This document shows positions 46,901-58,727 of a stretch of DNA of 64,000 nt, piece by piece (within the stretch, counting starts at the first letter, position 1; each line of letters starts with the position of its first letter). This DNA is from Coniferiporia sulphurascens (taxonomy: Eukaryota > Basidiomycota > Agaricomycetes > Hymenochaetales > Hymenochaetaceae). The DNA lies in the NCBI GenBank assembly GCA_002794785.1, contig NBBA01000002.1, forward strand, positions 1,860,001 to 1,924,000, written 5' to 3'. The position numbers and the translations under genes were made by a program. Below the pieces are notes generated by a model. The model was not told the origin of the DNA. It ran no database searches and saw only the letters and a program-made list of their open reading frames with translations.

Positions 46901-49113
46901 ACATTCTGAAAAACTGTTGTCAAAGCACCTCTCATTCCAATAGCTTCTGGGTGTGTTCATTGAGACCTACCGGATATCATAAGAATAAGCATGACGAACC
47001 TTCAAGCGCCCCATCAACATCATCGTCATTTATAGCATCTGGATCCTCAGGTGCGCCAATTGCCTGTCTCTCCCCCGCCGCCCTGGGTGGATTCATATCT
47101 TCAACGGCATTGAAGCGGTTATGACGGGCGACATTCTCTTCTCTGAGAAGGACGGGCTCGCCTTCGAGTGGCTCATCCCAGTCCTCGCCGTCAGATTCAC
47201 CACTTTCGTCCCGAAAAAATTCGGTTAGGTCCTCATGGAAGGCAGATTCCGCAACTGTTGCACCAGCGGAAGAGGGGGCAGGGCCTCTGTCCACACTCTG
47301 ATTATCATCGTCGTTAAAGTATCCGGTCTGATCTGACCGGGAGGGACCTGCCTCCAGCTCTTCAGGTGCGCGATAGGTAGCAAGGCCAGGGGACAGCAAA
47401 GGTTGATCGGATGGCTCTGGAACAATCGATATATATCCAGGGCTGTCCACCGGAGAAACTTGCTCGCCCATGATCGCATCGTCTCTCGGAGGGAGGTCCT
47501 CCGGGGATGATAAACTGGAGCTTGGCAAGGGGGGACGGCGCAGGCCGGAAGGAATGTCTGGTGTGTCCGATGGGTCAAAGCTTGAATCCAAAGGGAAGGG
47601 GAGCGGAGTCGAAATAAATTGGAACAGCTCATCGCCACGGGGCGGCGGACGGAAAGAGAACATTGTTGATGGATCAGATCGACTCGACTCGGCGTCGTCC
47701 ATACCAGGCGAGGCTGGTCTACTGACGGAAAATGTGAATTCAAAATCCTTGTGATACTCTCCCAAACCATTACTTGTGAAAACTTCTTCAGATGACTCCC
47801 GAGCTGGGATATCCGGTGTAAGTACCCGTGCCTTTCCCTTGCCTTTCGCGTAAGATGTTGATGCGCTTCTGTCTTGTGCCCTCGGCCAAGTGCGCGATCG
47901 CGGGGCTCGAAGTCCACGCTCTTTGTTCCCGTATTTGTCCTCGGTGACACGCATTCTGCGAGCGTACCGAGAAGATTCAGGAAAGTCGACTACTGGCACA
48001 TCGGGGACTTCCATGGTTTCTGATGACGCGTTAGAGCCCTCGGCTTCGGAAGGACGTGCTGCAAGGGCACCGCGGCGACTTGGGAAACTTCCAGACGCGA
48101 CGGCCTCGATCGGCTCAACCGGCATAACTTCTTCAACTGGCGGAGGATGTGGATCATTGTGGGGTTGCGGTTGTACGGGAGGTTGCAGAAGCACTTCAGC
48201 CTCTTCCTGAACATCCTCTTCAGCGAATTCATCTTCCTCGAAGACTCCCGGTCTAGCATTCTGCATGATCCATTCCCGAAGCAGAAAGATACCCAAGAAT
48301 ACTAAGACAATGAGCGACGCGATTATTTGGCCTGTAAATATATCTGAAGAAAGGGCGCGCCAAACAGGATAGCTCGTCGCCAAACCAATCAAAGTCCTGT
48401 TCGATACATCCGTTCCGTTCCGGTCCTCGACGACTGTAACATTAGAATAATAGGAGTAAAATATCGAAGTCGAAGAAGGACGAGGCCGGTCATTTATCCA
48501 CCACGCACTAATAATCGGTGAGCCAAGAGTAAATAGAAAATGCCTAACACGTACATGTTTTCCCCCATGATAAAGTAAAACCTCCACGTCCACACTGTCA
48601 CGTACGGGAGAAACGCCAGCCATATTGTTGCGACCATCACGCCCCGCAGAGCCATGACGCATGCCCAAAAGACTTGCTGGGCGAATTTTCGAAGAAACAG
48701 AATGAAAGGTATTTGTTTTGGCATGTGCGGCGAATACACTATTATATACTTTGTCAGTACGTGGCTTCGTGGAAACAAATACAGCGTGCTACCTTTCGTG
48801 AACGAGTACTGGTACTTGCAAACATCGCAGGTTTTCTTCTTGCTGTGCGCGAGCCATGTTGTCAAGCTGAAAGAACAAGTGGTTTGCAAAGTACGAAAAG
48901 GTACAGTGGGGATTTCATTCAAGCGCACCAGTCCTGATGTATATAACGGATTGTGCCAGAACATTTGCACGGATGAAATAGAGGCGCATCTTGTTCCCCA
49001 GGTGCGCTGCAAATGCGACAAGTGTCTACACGAGAGATGTCAGACAATAGCCGATGGCCTGGCGAAGGTAGGAATAGATGGTAAGACTTACCCAGCTCGT
49101 CCTGAGACATCAT
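43951..49113 (-). CDS. SSM4: ERAD E3 ubiquitin ligase Doa10/Ssm4 (MARCH6 family)
   Basis: This is a large multi-pass ER and inner nuclear membrane ligase for degradation of misfolded and regulatory proteins. Exon 1 (MMSQDELG) joins HRLLSDISRVDTCRICSAPG; the RING-CH finger continues [34 protein letters not shown], giving all eight C4HC3 ligands across two introns. Next comes KVYSPHMPKQIPFILFLRKF with the first transmembrane helices, then a long acidic serine-rich cytosolic loop (46977-48230), then several further hydrophobic blocks (46435-46845, 45457-45906, 44424-45482, 44064-44420). The tail is Q/S/P-rich, ending PSPE. Introns are many and the exact joins in 45.5-47 kb are not all settled. 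The start is 290 bp from the divergent RING gene. Confidence 0.9.
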
Positions 49114-49402
49114 GACCTACAAGCTGGTCTTGCAGGTCCGCTACGATATCTCACAACCCAAGCTAATTCAATAACTCGAGAGTGATGTTGTGTTACGGAA
49201 AAGACAGTCACCACTGGCAGAAGGTGCCTCTATCTTGTACGTGGGCGGTGGCGCGGAGGAAGCGTGAGAAAATGCGGCCCCGTTTCTGATGAGCCACCCT
49301 CTAATTGGTACCTGCTTGCAGTCGCGCGTCTCGCGGCATGCGGGTTACACTGGAACTGCTTTGTCTGTATAACGCTTTCTGTCCATTTTCGCCCTCACGG
49401 TA
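49114..49402. other. Divergent promoter between two E3 ligase genes
   Basis: This is 289 bp between the Doa10 start on - and the RING protein start on +. Neither gene has another candidate promoter. No consensus site stood out. Confidence 0.4.
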
Positions 49403-51246
49403 ATGCCTATCGGACATCCCAGCGTGCAAGCGGTGAAGTCGGGAAGATCGGCTTCTAGAGAACGTGATTGTCTGCGTGTTAAACGAACTGCTACTGCCGA
49501 TTCAGTGCCACGACTCTACAGCACCACCATCGACAGGCATAGGTCGCATTCGACGGACTCGCAACGCAGCAAGGAAGGTGAGGCCGGAGGTCTCGTTGCG
49601 GGAAGAAAGAGAAAGGCAGGCCTGATGGAAGGACACTCGAGGGTCTTGACGACCAGTACATCACAGACGCGTACTATACACATCGGAAAGCAACGAAAGC
49701 ACAAAGTCGCCAGATACGCTCCGCCTGTACTAAACGGTGCAACAGATAATGGGCCGTCCCAACCCGCCCGAAGACATAGCCTGCACATGGCTTCATCGAC
49801 AGATGACGACTCTTCGATAGTGAATGTAATGCAACTTCAACGCAGGAGACGCTTGCTCAATCGCAGCGTTCCAACGCACCCTCCTGAATTGCATGGAACA
49901 ATGGAATTTGAGAGCATGAGAAAGGAAATCTCGAAGTTGCAAAAGGTATGAACTGCTTCAAATGTTCGTGTCCACAGACCTAATGCATGAACACAGCAGG
50001 CCGATCTATCGCGTAAGGCAGCCGCAGACCAAGCGCAGGTATAATTCGATTTTCTGTTCATGCGTTGGGTGACCGCTCATAGGTTTCAGACTGTTGAAGA
50101 TCTAAAACGCGAGTTGTCCGCATTCAAGAAGGTTTGTGATAGTATATCATTCCGGTTAGAGTACGTTGTTCACTGTTTTAACAGATGAATCGAAAGCAGG
50201 GCCATCAAATCGAGAAATTAAAGGCATCCAGTAAAAAATCTGATGAGGTATGCTATTACTTGAGTTTGTGCGTTGATGAACTATGACCAGGCATGCCCAG
50301 CTATTAAACGTGGTTCAAGGGAACCTTCAATGCCAAATATGTTTAGAAATGTTTATCAAGCCTTTTGCGTAAGTGCCACTGTTTCTTAATTGCGCAAGCC
50401 TCATGGACAGTTTCCAGCCTTTCTCCTTGTGGACATGTCCTCTGTCAAAAGTGCTTACAGGAATGGTTCAAAAGCGCCCCGCGACAACCTGGTGAAGACG
50501 ATGTTGATAAAATACCCACGATCTACAGAATCAAGACTTGTCCTTGTTGTCGTACAAGGATCAACACAAGACCAATACCCCTTTTCGTCATTAAAAGCTT
50601 GGTCTCAGCATTCGCAACGGAAATCCACGATTCTCACACAGATGCCGGCCTCGATGATGACCCCTGGCAAGACATCTTCCTACTAGATGACGACACGTCG
50701 GATGAGGATCAAGACGACGGAGATGTAAGTCCTTACGATAGCGACGCCGACTCCGCATCAAGCATCGATGCCCGCTATCTCGGCTTGCGCATCTTCAGCG
50801 ACGACGGGGACGAGGATGACGATGATCAAGATAGCGAGTCAGAGGTCAACATGGTTTTACCTGCATGGGCGCCTGCATTTTACCGTGCGACCGTTACGCG
50901 GCGCATACACCCGCTCGTGTCGCAAGAGCACTTCCAACTCCTCCAGCGCGGTGCTACACAATCGATGATCGAACGCTGGGGGATGCGTCTTGACAGCGAG
51001 GAAGGGATTGTCGCTTGGTTTGAGAATGGTACTGAGGTATATTTGGGATGGAATATCGCCCTTCCCGAGGACGACCATCCGGACGGCAGATTATTCATGG
51101 CCTGGGTTGAAGACAGCATGATGGACGACCCGGAGAGCTGGCTTTGTGAGGGTAGAATTGGCTCGCGAGTGTACAGACGCCTCGTACCGGAAGATATGGA
51201 GACGGAGATTTTGAGCCCTGACGGAGGGCACGATGACGAGATGTAA
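49403..51246 (+). CDS. RING-finger protein, probable E3 ubiquitin ligase
   Basis: The N-terminal half (MPIGHPSVQAVKSGRSASRE) is basic and probably disordered. Short exons then build a coiled coil (ADLSRKAAADQAQ, TVEDLKRELSAFKK, MNRKQGHQIEKLKASSKK). A C3HC4 RING follows: CQICLEMFIKPFAL-SPCGHVLCQKCLQEWF...KTCPCCRTRI, split by an intron at 50367-50418. The C-terminal part is strongly acidic (DDDTSDEDQDDGD; DDGDEDDDDQDSESE) and ends with a conserved-looking globular stretch (YRATVTRRIHPLVSQEHFQLL) with an E/D-rich tail. The domain arrangement resembles uncharacterised Agaricomycete RING proteins. The start could lie further upstream. Target unknown. Confidence 0.8.
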
Positions 51247-51792
51247 TGTGCGGTATTGCATGGATAATCGCGCCTGCATTATACTGCGACGCTTGTTTTC
51301 CCCTTGGTAACTCCATAGGCAAGTAGAAAACTATATAATCCGACACATTGATGTCTGTATGCCTACTTATTTGCACTGACGACACGCGATGTGGCTACCA
51401 AGTTAGCTTGAATGTGTGGGACGAGCAGTAGCATCAGTGTAGCTACTAGTACTATCGTAGTACTATAGTATACCCTTCCTTCAGTCACTCCTGGGGCAGA
51501 AACCCAAGATAGAAAACCGGCTGGAAAGGTTGACATACCATGCAATAGTTCGAATAGAATTTTTTCAAATTCATAACATAATGTGGAAGCCCAAAATCTA
51601 TTTGCTTGAGGATGTGGCTTCGTAATCGGAAACTCGGGAGAGACATACGATAGTAAATGTGGTCGGATTAGGCGCGTATTACTGTACCTTTGTGTGACGT
51701 CTTGTGACACGCTGGTTTGAAGCGGGCCAAAGTAGATCGACCCGGACCAGTTCGTGTCATTGTGCTGTTCCCACTGTTGGAACGCATTCGTT
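51247..51792. other. Intergenic region between the RING gene and THO subunit gene
   Basis: Both flanking genes are on +. The minus-strand open frame at 51363-51926 runs opposite the start of the next gene and has no family signal, so I see only 3' and 5' untranslated sequence here. Confidence 0.5.
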
Positions 51793-53147
51793 ATGTCCTC
51801 TAAAGCATCACAAGCGACAGAAGTCCTTAATGTGCCGCAACTAAGTGTCGACGAAGAAGGTTCGCGTTCTCCCTCTTTAAACATACATCTTCTGCGAAAA
51901 CTAATTGAACGGCCAGATGCACTCATTTACGCCCGTATAACTAATGACGAGCGACCACTGCGTCGTTTAACGAAAAGATTCCATACATATACCTCCGTTG
52001 CATATCCACCGATAGTCGAACCGCCACCCTTCACAACGAGCTCCGTTGAAGAAGCACGCGAGGCATTCCTCATTGAACTTTCAGGTTTCCAATTGCTGTT
52101 ACGGAAGAGCCGTATGGTCTGCGACGCTGAGCGCAGGCAGGTGGATGTATACACGAAAGAGAAACATCGGATAGGCGCGTCTTTCTCTGAGATTTGCTCC
52201 GGAAAATTAAATCATCTGACATCCTGTGCAGCAAACGAGCATACTGTTCTGAAGAATGAGATTGAGGAGCTGAAGTCCACATTAGAGCATGCTCAACTCG
52301 AGCGGCGGCGTAAGATAGAATACGACCAGGTTTCTGAAAAAATAAATCTCATCCCTTCCCGAGAGGAGCTCGAATTGTGAGGCTTTACACGAGCAACGGA
52401 AAGCATCCTGGACTAAATGTTCACGTCCCTTTTAGATCAATAGCCGAGCTCGAAAACGACATGCAAGTCATCCACGACGAGCATGATGCCCAAAATCGTT
52501 CAATCCTTGCGCGAAAAGAAGCACTTGACTTAATTGTGGCAAACCTCACTCAGCTCCGAATACTTGGAAAAGACATACTCAAGATCGATGCGGGTGGCTC
52601 GCGTGCACCTTCAGAGCCCTCCTCTCCGGCGCCTCTAGCATCCGCATCTGCGATGGATGTTGACGGGGGGGATAGTACGACCGCTACCGAAGGAGAAGGA
52701 GAGAAAGACAGCGAGAAACTGCCCAAGGGAGGTCCCACACTCAGAACGTTTGCAAGATCGTCCGCATCGCGGCAACCGACCCCTCTCCGACAGTCTGCCA
52801 CGCAGGTACTTCCCCTTCGCCAGTCCGCCTCGCTTTTGGGGGGTACGGCGGAAACACCAGCTGTATCGCGGGACGCGACGCCTCCACTTACACCTGTTGG
52901 AGGACCGGACAGCAGTCCGTTGTCCCCTCCTAGGCTGTCACCATCTGGGAAAGAGAGGGATAAACGTGAGGACGGCGAAGAAGATGAAGAGGGAGAGGAG
53001 GGAGAGGAGACCGAAGATATTGAAATGGGGGAGGTATCGGAGAAAGAGAGGAGTGGCGGTCGAGGTAGAAAGTTGGTGGATGAGGATAGAGAGGAGGGAG
53101 AGGCGAGTGATGAGTCCAGTGTGCTTTCAGATCCGCCAGACGAATAG
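51793..53147 (+). CDS. THO7: THO complex subunit 7 (Mft1/THOC7 family)
   Basis: THO couples transcription to mRNA export and prevents R-loops in the nucleus. Exons 51793-52376 and 52436-53147 join as LELSIAEL and give 431 residues. The family core is RPLRRLTKRFHTYTSVAYPP, then EEAREAFLIELSGFQLLLRKSRMV, then a long coiled coil including CAANEHTVLKNEIEELKSTLEHAQLERRRKIEYD and IPSREELE. The fungal C-terminal extension is a low-complexity tail of P/S/T then E/D/G/R-rich sequence (EEDEEGEEGEETEDIEMGEV). I chose the start MSSKASQATEV; an in-frame ATG at 51754 would add 13 residues without support. Confidence 0.82.
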
Positions 53148-53710
53148 GTCTGGTTGTATAAAGTAATTACTATATTCTAATTTAATTTTCTGTACTGGTA
53201 TTACACTGTTACACAGTTTGACCATCGACATCGTATGAGACTCATTACGTTGCCATAGTAAACTAACTACGACTCAGACTGCGTCGTAAACACAGTCGCC
53301 CCAAGGTAAAAGTAGTACATGTAGTCGCCACCGTCCTCTTAAACTCGAATTACCATTTGAAGACATCAAGCGCAGCGCGTTCTACTCGAATACGTCATCC
53401 GAACACCTAAGACGATGACTCATACATGGCACGAACACGTGACATGCAACATCCCAAAGAGATCGTGACCCATCGACTGAAGCACGCGTCGTTCGCTCCG
53501 AGTCAGCGCTCGCGACTGCAGGCCATTAATCTGCTATAATATTTCCAAGCGACGAGGTGGGCCAAATACACGAACTCGTGCATTATCAATAGCTGCTGAG
53601 CAAACTGTGAAGAATCCCGTTGTCTGACACGAGGCGCTTTGCCGGAGTCCATTAAAACTTGGCCGCAGCACTAGTACCGGTGTCCTGCGCACTGCGACCC
53701 CGTCCCTATT
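53148..53710. promoter_or_regulatory. Upstream region of the RTC4 gene
   Basis: It contains a perfect bZIP/AP-1-type site TGACTCA at 53416-53422 and a CACGTGAC E-box at 53436-53443, 14 bp apart, about 270-295 bp before the ATG. Otherwise it is the 3' end of the THO gene and untranslated sequence. Confidence 0.4.
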
Positions 53711-56700
53711 ATGGAAGACTGGGCTTCCAGACCGGGGCGCAGCAACACAATTCGGAAGGGGTCACAGACGCGAAAAAGCAAAGAGCCGCTTGACTCGACT
53801 CAAAGCCGGCTCACGACCCCGGTCACAGACCCACGCGCAGCTTCGTCCGTTAAACTGTGGACGAACTACAACAGCATAAACACGCTTAAATTCAAGAAGA
53901 AAAGTGAAATCGTAGATCAAGGAATCGCTGGACGAAGTGACACGGAAAAGAGTACGGCTATGGGGTCGAAATTCGTGAACCTTGGTATAACGCAATACAA
54001 TGGGCCGAAGTCGGGAGGGTCTGAAGATCGACGAAATCCCTCTGCTTCTATATCAGCGGAAAAGAAAAAGGCTTTTCTGGAAAACGGCTGTGTGGATAGG
54101 CAAGGGGCAGGTGTCTCGGGGAATCAAGAGTCGAAAGCGAGCAAGAAGTCAAAAATGAAGGGGAAAACTAAAGCCAGAGTTGTTGTCGTTTCCGATGTTG
54201 ACCAAAACGTATCATCCGACGATATCAACATCACGGATGCAAGCGGTCCCATTGAAAGCCCTGACAAGCTTTCCCATCTCGAACGTCCTCAGCGATCCTC
54301 ATACCCCGAATCCGATAGTGATACGGATTCGTCCGTTCCTGCACCTACCAATAGGAAGGGGGGGAAAGGTTCACAGCCAAAGCCGAAGCCAAAGTCGAAA
54401 TTGAAGGAAGGTAGAGAAATACATTCAGCAATTGGAGCGACGTCGAGGAAGCCGGGAAATGGCAAGAGTAAGGTCGGCAACCCCCTCCCTACGGTGGGTA
54501 ACGGCGCCGGATCATCTAAGGTTACGATGACGCCGGAGACGAAATCCAAAGTGAAACCCGGGAAGAGGGTCGCAGTTGGACCTAAGAAAAATCCCATACA
54601 GGCCTTGAGGGAGGAAGAGGGCGGATTGACACCCCGAGCATCTAGAGTTGCCGAAAGTGAGCTCCACTACTGTTTCACCCTACTTAACGGTCTAATATTC
54701 TTATCATTTTTTTAATAGATCGAGAAAAGAAGAGACCCAGTCATTCACTCCGCTCTCCTAATATCAGCCGAAGTAATAAGGGTACGTTTACGCAGTGTTC
54801 AATTTGCCCGCTTTTATGAAATTATAAATGAAGTAAAGCGCAAGCCCGCGCCATTTCCTATGGGGGAGTGCGTCACTACACCCGACTTAAAATCAACCAC
54901 ACAGCATAAAGGTAAATCAAGGGAAGAAGACGAGGATAGCGAGAGCGACCCTCTATCTATGAAAGATGTCGACGAAATTCTTGTTCGAGGTGGACCGCGT
55001 CCCTTCCCGATGACCTCGAAAGATTTTGCGTGCAAGCCGCCGTCGAGCTCTTCGGTCGTCTCCGAATCCACGAAGCGCAGTTCTGAGAGCGATGACGAAC
55101 ACGGGCCTTCAAAGAGGAGACGAAAGTCAAACAGGTAACGTTGACAATTACAGAAATTTTCATTCTTTGCCTTTCACTCAGCTATATAACAGGACATCGG
55201 AATCGTATGACTTCGGTGACAATTCATCCACACAACCTGACGAACGACGTGAGTACTGCTTCCCATGCATATAGATACGAAAACTCACGTCCTAAACCGC
55301 AGCAGCCGATCCCAATACCCTTTGTCCATACTGCGATATGCCTTTCCCTGCGGATCCATCACCTCTCCTTACCAATATGGTTAATCGTTTACGCAAAATC
55401 TCTTATCGAGACCCCCGCCCATCCAACGCGCTTGGCCTTAAGGCGCCTCTACTGTCATATGTTAACATGTGCCAACGCCACCAATTCGAGGCAACACTTT
55501 TGCCTCAAGCTCGTGCGAAGGGCTGGCCCACGTATATAAATTTCACCGCACTTCCCGAACGCGTCAAGACACAGCAGAGTCGTTTGGAAAGCTATATGAT
55601 TGATAAGGAGTCGAGCTTGTTCTGGCTCGAGCTTAAGAAGGAAATAGACAAGAAAGGAGTCAGGAGAGTGATGGGTATTTCTGACCAATTTAATACATTT
55701 GAAAAGAGTCAACCTGGCTAGTCCGTGCATTCCTTTTTCTCAAGAACAATTTGGCTAATGATTCCAACAGCTACGGGGAACAAGGCTCCGTCATCATCTA
55801 TCAAACACTCTACGGTCTCTTCCCGGTGGAAAGTATCGATGCGCGCCGTGTTGCACCCCTCACGCCGACGGAGTTCATTCAACGCGTACTTGTTCCCGAA
55901 GCCGCCACGGCATTGGTGCAGGAGGACATGGGCTTTAGCGACAAGGAAGACGCGGTACATACACTCAGAGAGAGCAGTAAATTTGGTACTTCGATGTTCC
56001 CGGACATGGATAGCTGTGAAGGCGAAGGTGCAAGAGGGGAAGGGGGCGATGTGGGTGAAACGATGGTTCGGGAACGGGCGCGGGCACGGCGGAAGGAGAT
56101 CGAGGAGGAAGATCGTATGGAGGAGGAACTGGAAGAGTTGGAGAGGGAGAAGATTAGGAGGGAGGTAACTCGGAAAAAGGGGAAGGGAAGACATGTCGCG
56201 CGCGGCAGAGACGACGGGAGCGATAAGAGCGAAGTCGAGGAAGTGGAGGGACCGACGGGGAATGCAAAGAAGGTCGGACGAACGGCAGCATGGGTTGATG
56301 ATTCTAGCAGCGAAATCGTCGAACTTAGCGATAGCTCGGTCGCGCAAACCGACAGTTCCAGTGTCGACCGTTCTCAAATGGAGGGGAAGGCCGCAGGGTT
56401 TCCCGAATTCATAACTCCATTCAAGAAGTCCAGAAATCGGCCCTCTTCGCGGAAGCCAAATGTGGTGGCAGCCACGAGGCTGCACTCCAAACACAACAGA
56501 ACGGTTGACATAACTTCAGATTCTGACGCTGAATCGACACCAAAACCTCCTTCGCGCATCCAACAAGATCAGAGCATTGTACTGCCCAGACCTGACAGCC
56601 GGTATAAAAACAAAGACAAAACTGCCGGAGCCAATCCAGATACAGCTAAGTCCGTGTTAACCAGATACACCCGACCCTTGGAAGCAGTGGGTAGAAGAAA

Positions 56701-56948
56701 AGCTTCCAGGTAATTTCATATGCTCGTTCGTGAACGTCCACCAAAGAGCCCAGCTGATAAAAATATTTACAAGGTCTGCCGATTTCATCTTTACAATGAG
56801 TGAATGCCCCTCTTCAGATGAAGATGTGGAAGAAATCCGAGAAACTAGGACCCCCTTGGTCTCTTCCGATGAAACCAGACGACGTCCACAGAGCTCGAAT
56901 GCCTGGCTTTTAAGCGATGATAGTACACCAGACGTCACCTCCCCCTAA
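53711..56948 (+). CDS. RTC4: RTC4-domain protein (restriction of telomere capping 4 family)
   Basis: The first 1.4 kb encodes a basic, serine-rich disordered region with KSKMKGKTKAR-type clusters. The conserved domain begins at about 55305 with ADPNTLCPYCDMPFP (possible zinc site), then SYRDPRPSNALGLKAPL, CQRHQFEATLLPQARAKGWPTYINF, FWLELKKEIDKKG, GISDQFNTFEKSQPGYYGEQGSVIIYQTLYGLF, and PLTPTEFIQRVLVPEAATALVQEDM, which is the RTC4-like fold signature. The final intron at 56712-56774 joins KASRSADFIFTMSECPSSDEDVEE to the end at 56948. In yeast, Rtc4 is linked genetically to telomere capping; its biochemical role is unknown. Exon joins between 54.65 and 55.3 kb are tentative. Confidence 0.82.
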
Positions 56949-57045
56949 TGTCTAATGTCTTATTATATTAGCGATCGTCATTTATACTATAAACTATACT
57001 AATAGGAGTATATGCAGGACAATTGAATTTAATGATTCGAATTCA

Positions 57046-58261
57046 TCATTGCAAACTTCGGGGAGACTCCTCTAATTGGACGTTCGACAGTGCTTTCGCT
57101 GTCTCGTCTACAACTGGATCGTGGACAGTCTCTGCGACTGACTGCGATTCGTCAACACAAGAACTTCCTGCTCCAGTGTTCTGAATTAGATCTACGGTCT
57201 TGCGAGACAAAGTACCATGAGGTGATCGTGATCGTGACCGTGGCGGGGGAGAACCACGCACGCCACTCCAACCGCGGAGAGGCCTGTCGCTCGTGTCGGT
57301 GACGCGCTTGAAGAACTCCGGAGGAAGAAAGCCAGACGCGTTGCCCTTCGTGAGTACGACGCCATTAGAGGATAGATAGAATTTGATACCCGCACGCAGT
57401 GCGCGATCAAGATCTATATAAATGAGGACCTGCGAATTGCTACGAATTCCTATGGGGAGACGTAAGGAATTAGGGGAAAGCGTCCAAGTGGGTTTAAAAG
57501 AGTACTTACCAGGGTCCATGTTAAGCCCTTTTATATGAGAGAAATGTTGTGCCAGGTGGATGTGGGCACGTTTCATTGGCGAGAGACCTTCTTTCTCTGG
57601 TAGACGAAGAAATAAGCGTGTACTCTTAAAAAAACCCTTTATAGCGTTTCGTCATTCACACCTATTTTGGCCCACGCTGCTCGTGTCGTTCCGTGGACAG
57701 CCATGGCTACCTGTCCGGAGTCCGTTATTTCCGGAAATTGGAGGTCCACTTCCTGCGAGCAATACATTTAGAAAATAGCAAACAGGAAAATGCGGGTAAT
57801 GAGCACCTGTAAGGAGTGCCCTTGGTTTGCCCGTATCCACCAAACCTCCTCAGATGTGTCGTTTTCAGTGGACATCGGCTCAAATAACAGGTGGTACCGG
57901 TTTTTAGCATCATGCTGCACGATCCGTTCTAGCGTTTGAAAGGGTATGTGGCGAAACTGCGGTAGAGCCAGCTAGGTGAAAGCCTGATGAATTACAGTAA
58001 ACGACAAGTACATTCGCCACATACCAGATCGCTCACTCGTACATATCCATCTGAACGCATTTTTAGACCACCCGCCTTTGCACCATGCCGCAAAATCCAG
58101 GACAGCTTCTTGGACACACGTATATCCTTGTCGTCGTCGGGGTGGCTCCTGAGTGGAAGCTTCTTATGGGCGTACTTTTCTTTTCCCTTCCTTGTCTTCT
58201 CGAGCCCTTGTTCCTCCCTTTCCTTCCTTATAAGTTGCATCCTTTGGTCTGCGTCCTCCAT
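57046..58261 (-). CDS. TPT1: tRNA 2'-phosphotransferase
   Basis: It removes the splice-junction 2'-phosphate from ligated tRNA using NAD+, the last step of fungal tRNA splicing. After MEDADQRMQLIRKERE the conserved IRVSKKLSWILRHGAKAGGLKMRSDGYVRVSDL (Arg-His of the catalytic set) joins over an intron to LALPQFRHIP, then VWWIRANQGHSL (second Arg), the QLLIY-type strand IGIRSNSQVLIYIDLDRALRAGIKFYLSSNGVVLTKGNASGFLPPEFFKRV (last Arg) and a fungal-specific S/R tail. MKRAHIHLAQHF is the usual histidine-rich strip. The frame is open upstream to 58558 (MYWRLCKSL), so a longer N-terminus is possible. It lies 97 bp from the convergent RTC4 gene. Confidence 0.92.
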
Positions 58262-58727
58262 CTTGCGAAGTTTGCCCTGCCAGTAACCACTGCTTGGACT
58301 GTGGTAGTCCGTGTAGGCGTTGCGTACAGCAGATGAAGAGAAATGGAATACTCGATTTGGTTTCAATGAAAGGATACTGGCTGCGAGAGATATGCCGATT
58401 CTTGAGAAACTCATCAACGAGTCAACACGGACTCCTACCGTAATTACATTTCTCTCCGATATATCTGAGCTCTCCCGGATTACTAATGCTATGGAAGCGC
58501 TGGTATTACGTACAGTGAAAGTGCGTGTGACTAAACTTTTACATAAGCGCCAATACATGGATTAAGGTCCCCCACTGGCAAAGTACTGGGATGGTACAAA
58601 GTTCATATGTGTTTACAAAACAAAAGGTTCTACGAAAATCAGGATTGACCCAACGAACTGCATATACGTAGCTTCTGGGCTCCCTGGTCCCTTACAGATC
58701 ACCACCGGCGCAGGTGGACGAGTCCCA
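58262..58727. other. Between TPT1 and the membrane-protein gene
   Basis: Both neighbours are on -. The minus frame upstream of TPT1 remains open to 58558 (SASIALVIRESSDISERN), which may be a 5' extension or chance. The rest appears to be untranslated. Confidence 0.35.

Noticed and set aside
51363..51926. 187-codon minus-strand frame upstream of and over the THO7 start
   Set aside because: Overlaps the conserved THO7 N-terminus on + and shows no family or splice pattern.
55718..56494. 258-codon minus-strand frame opposite the RTC4 gene
   Set aside because: The plus strand carries conserved RTC4 sequence through this stretch; the minus frame is a shadow of biased codons.
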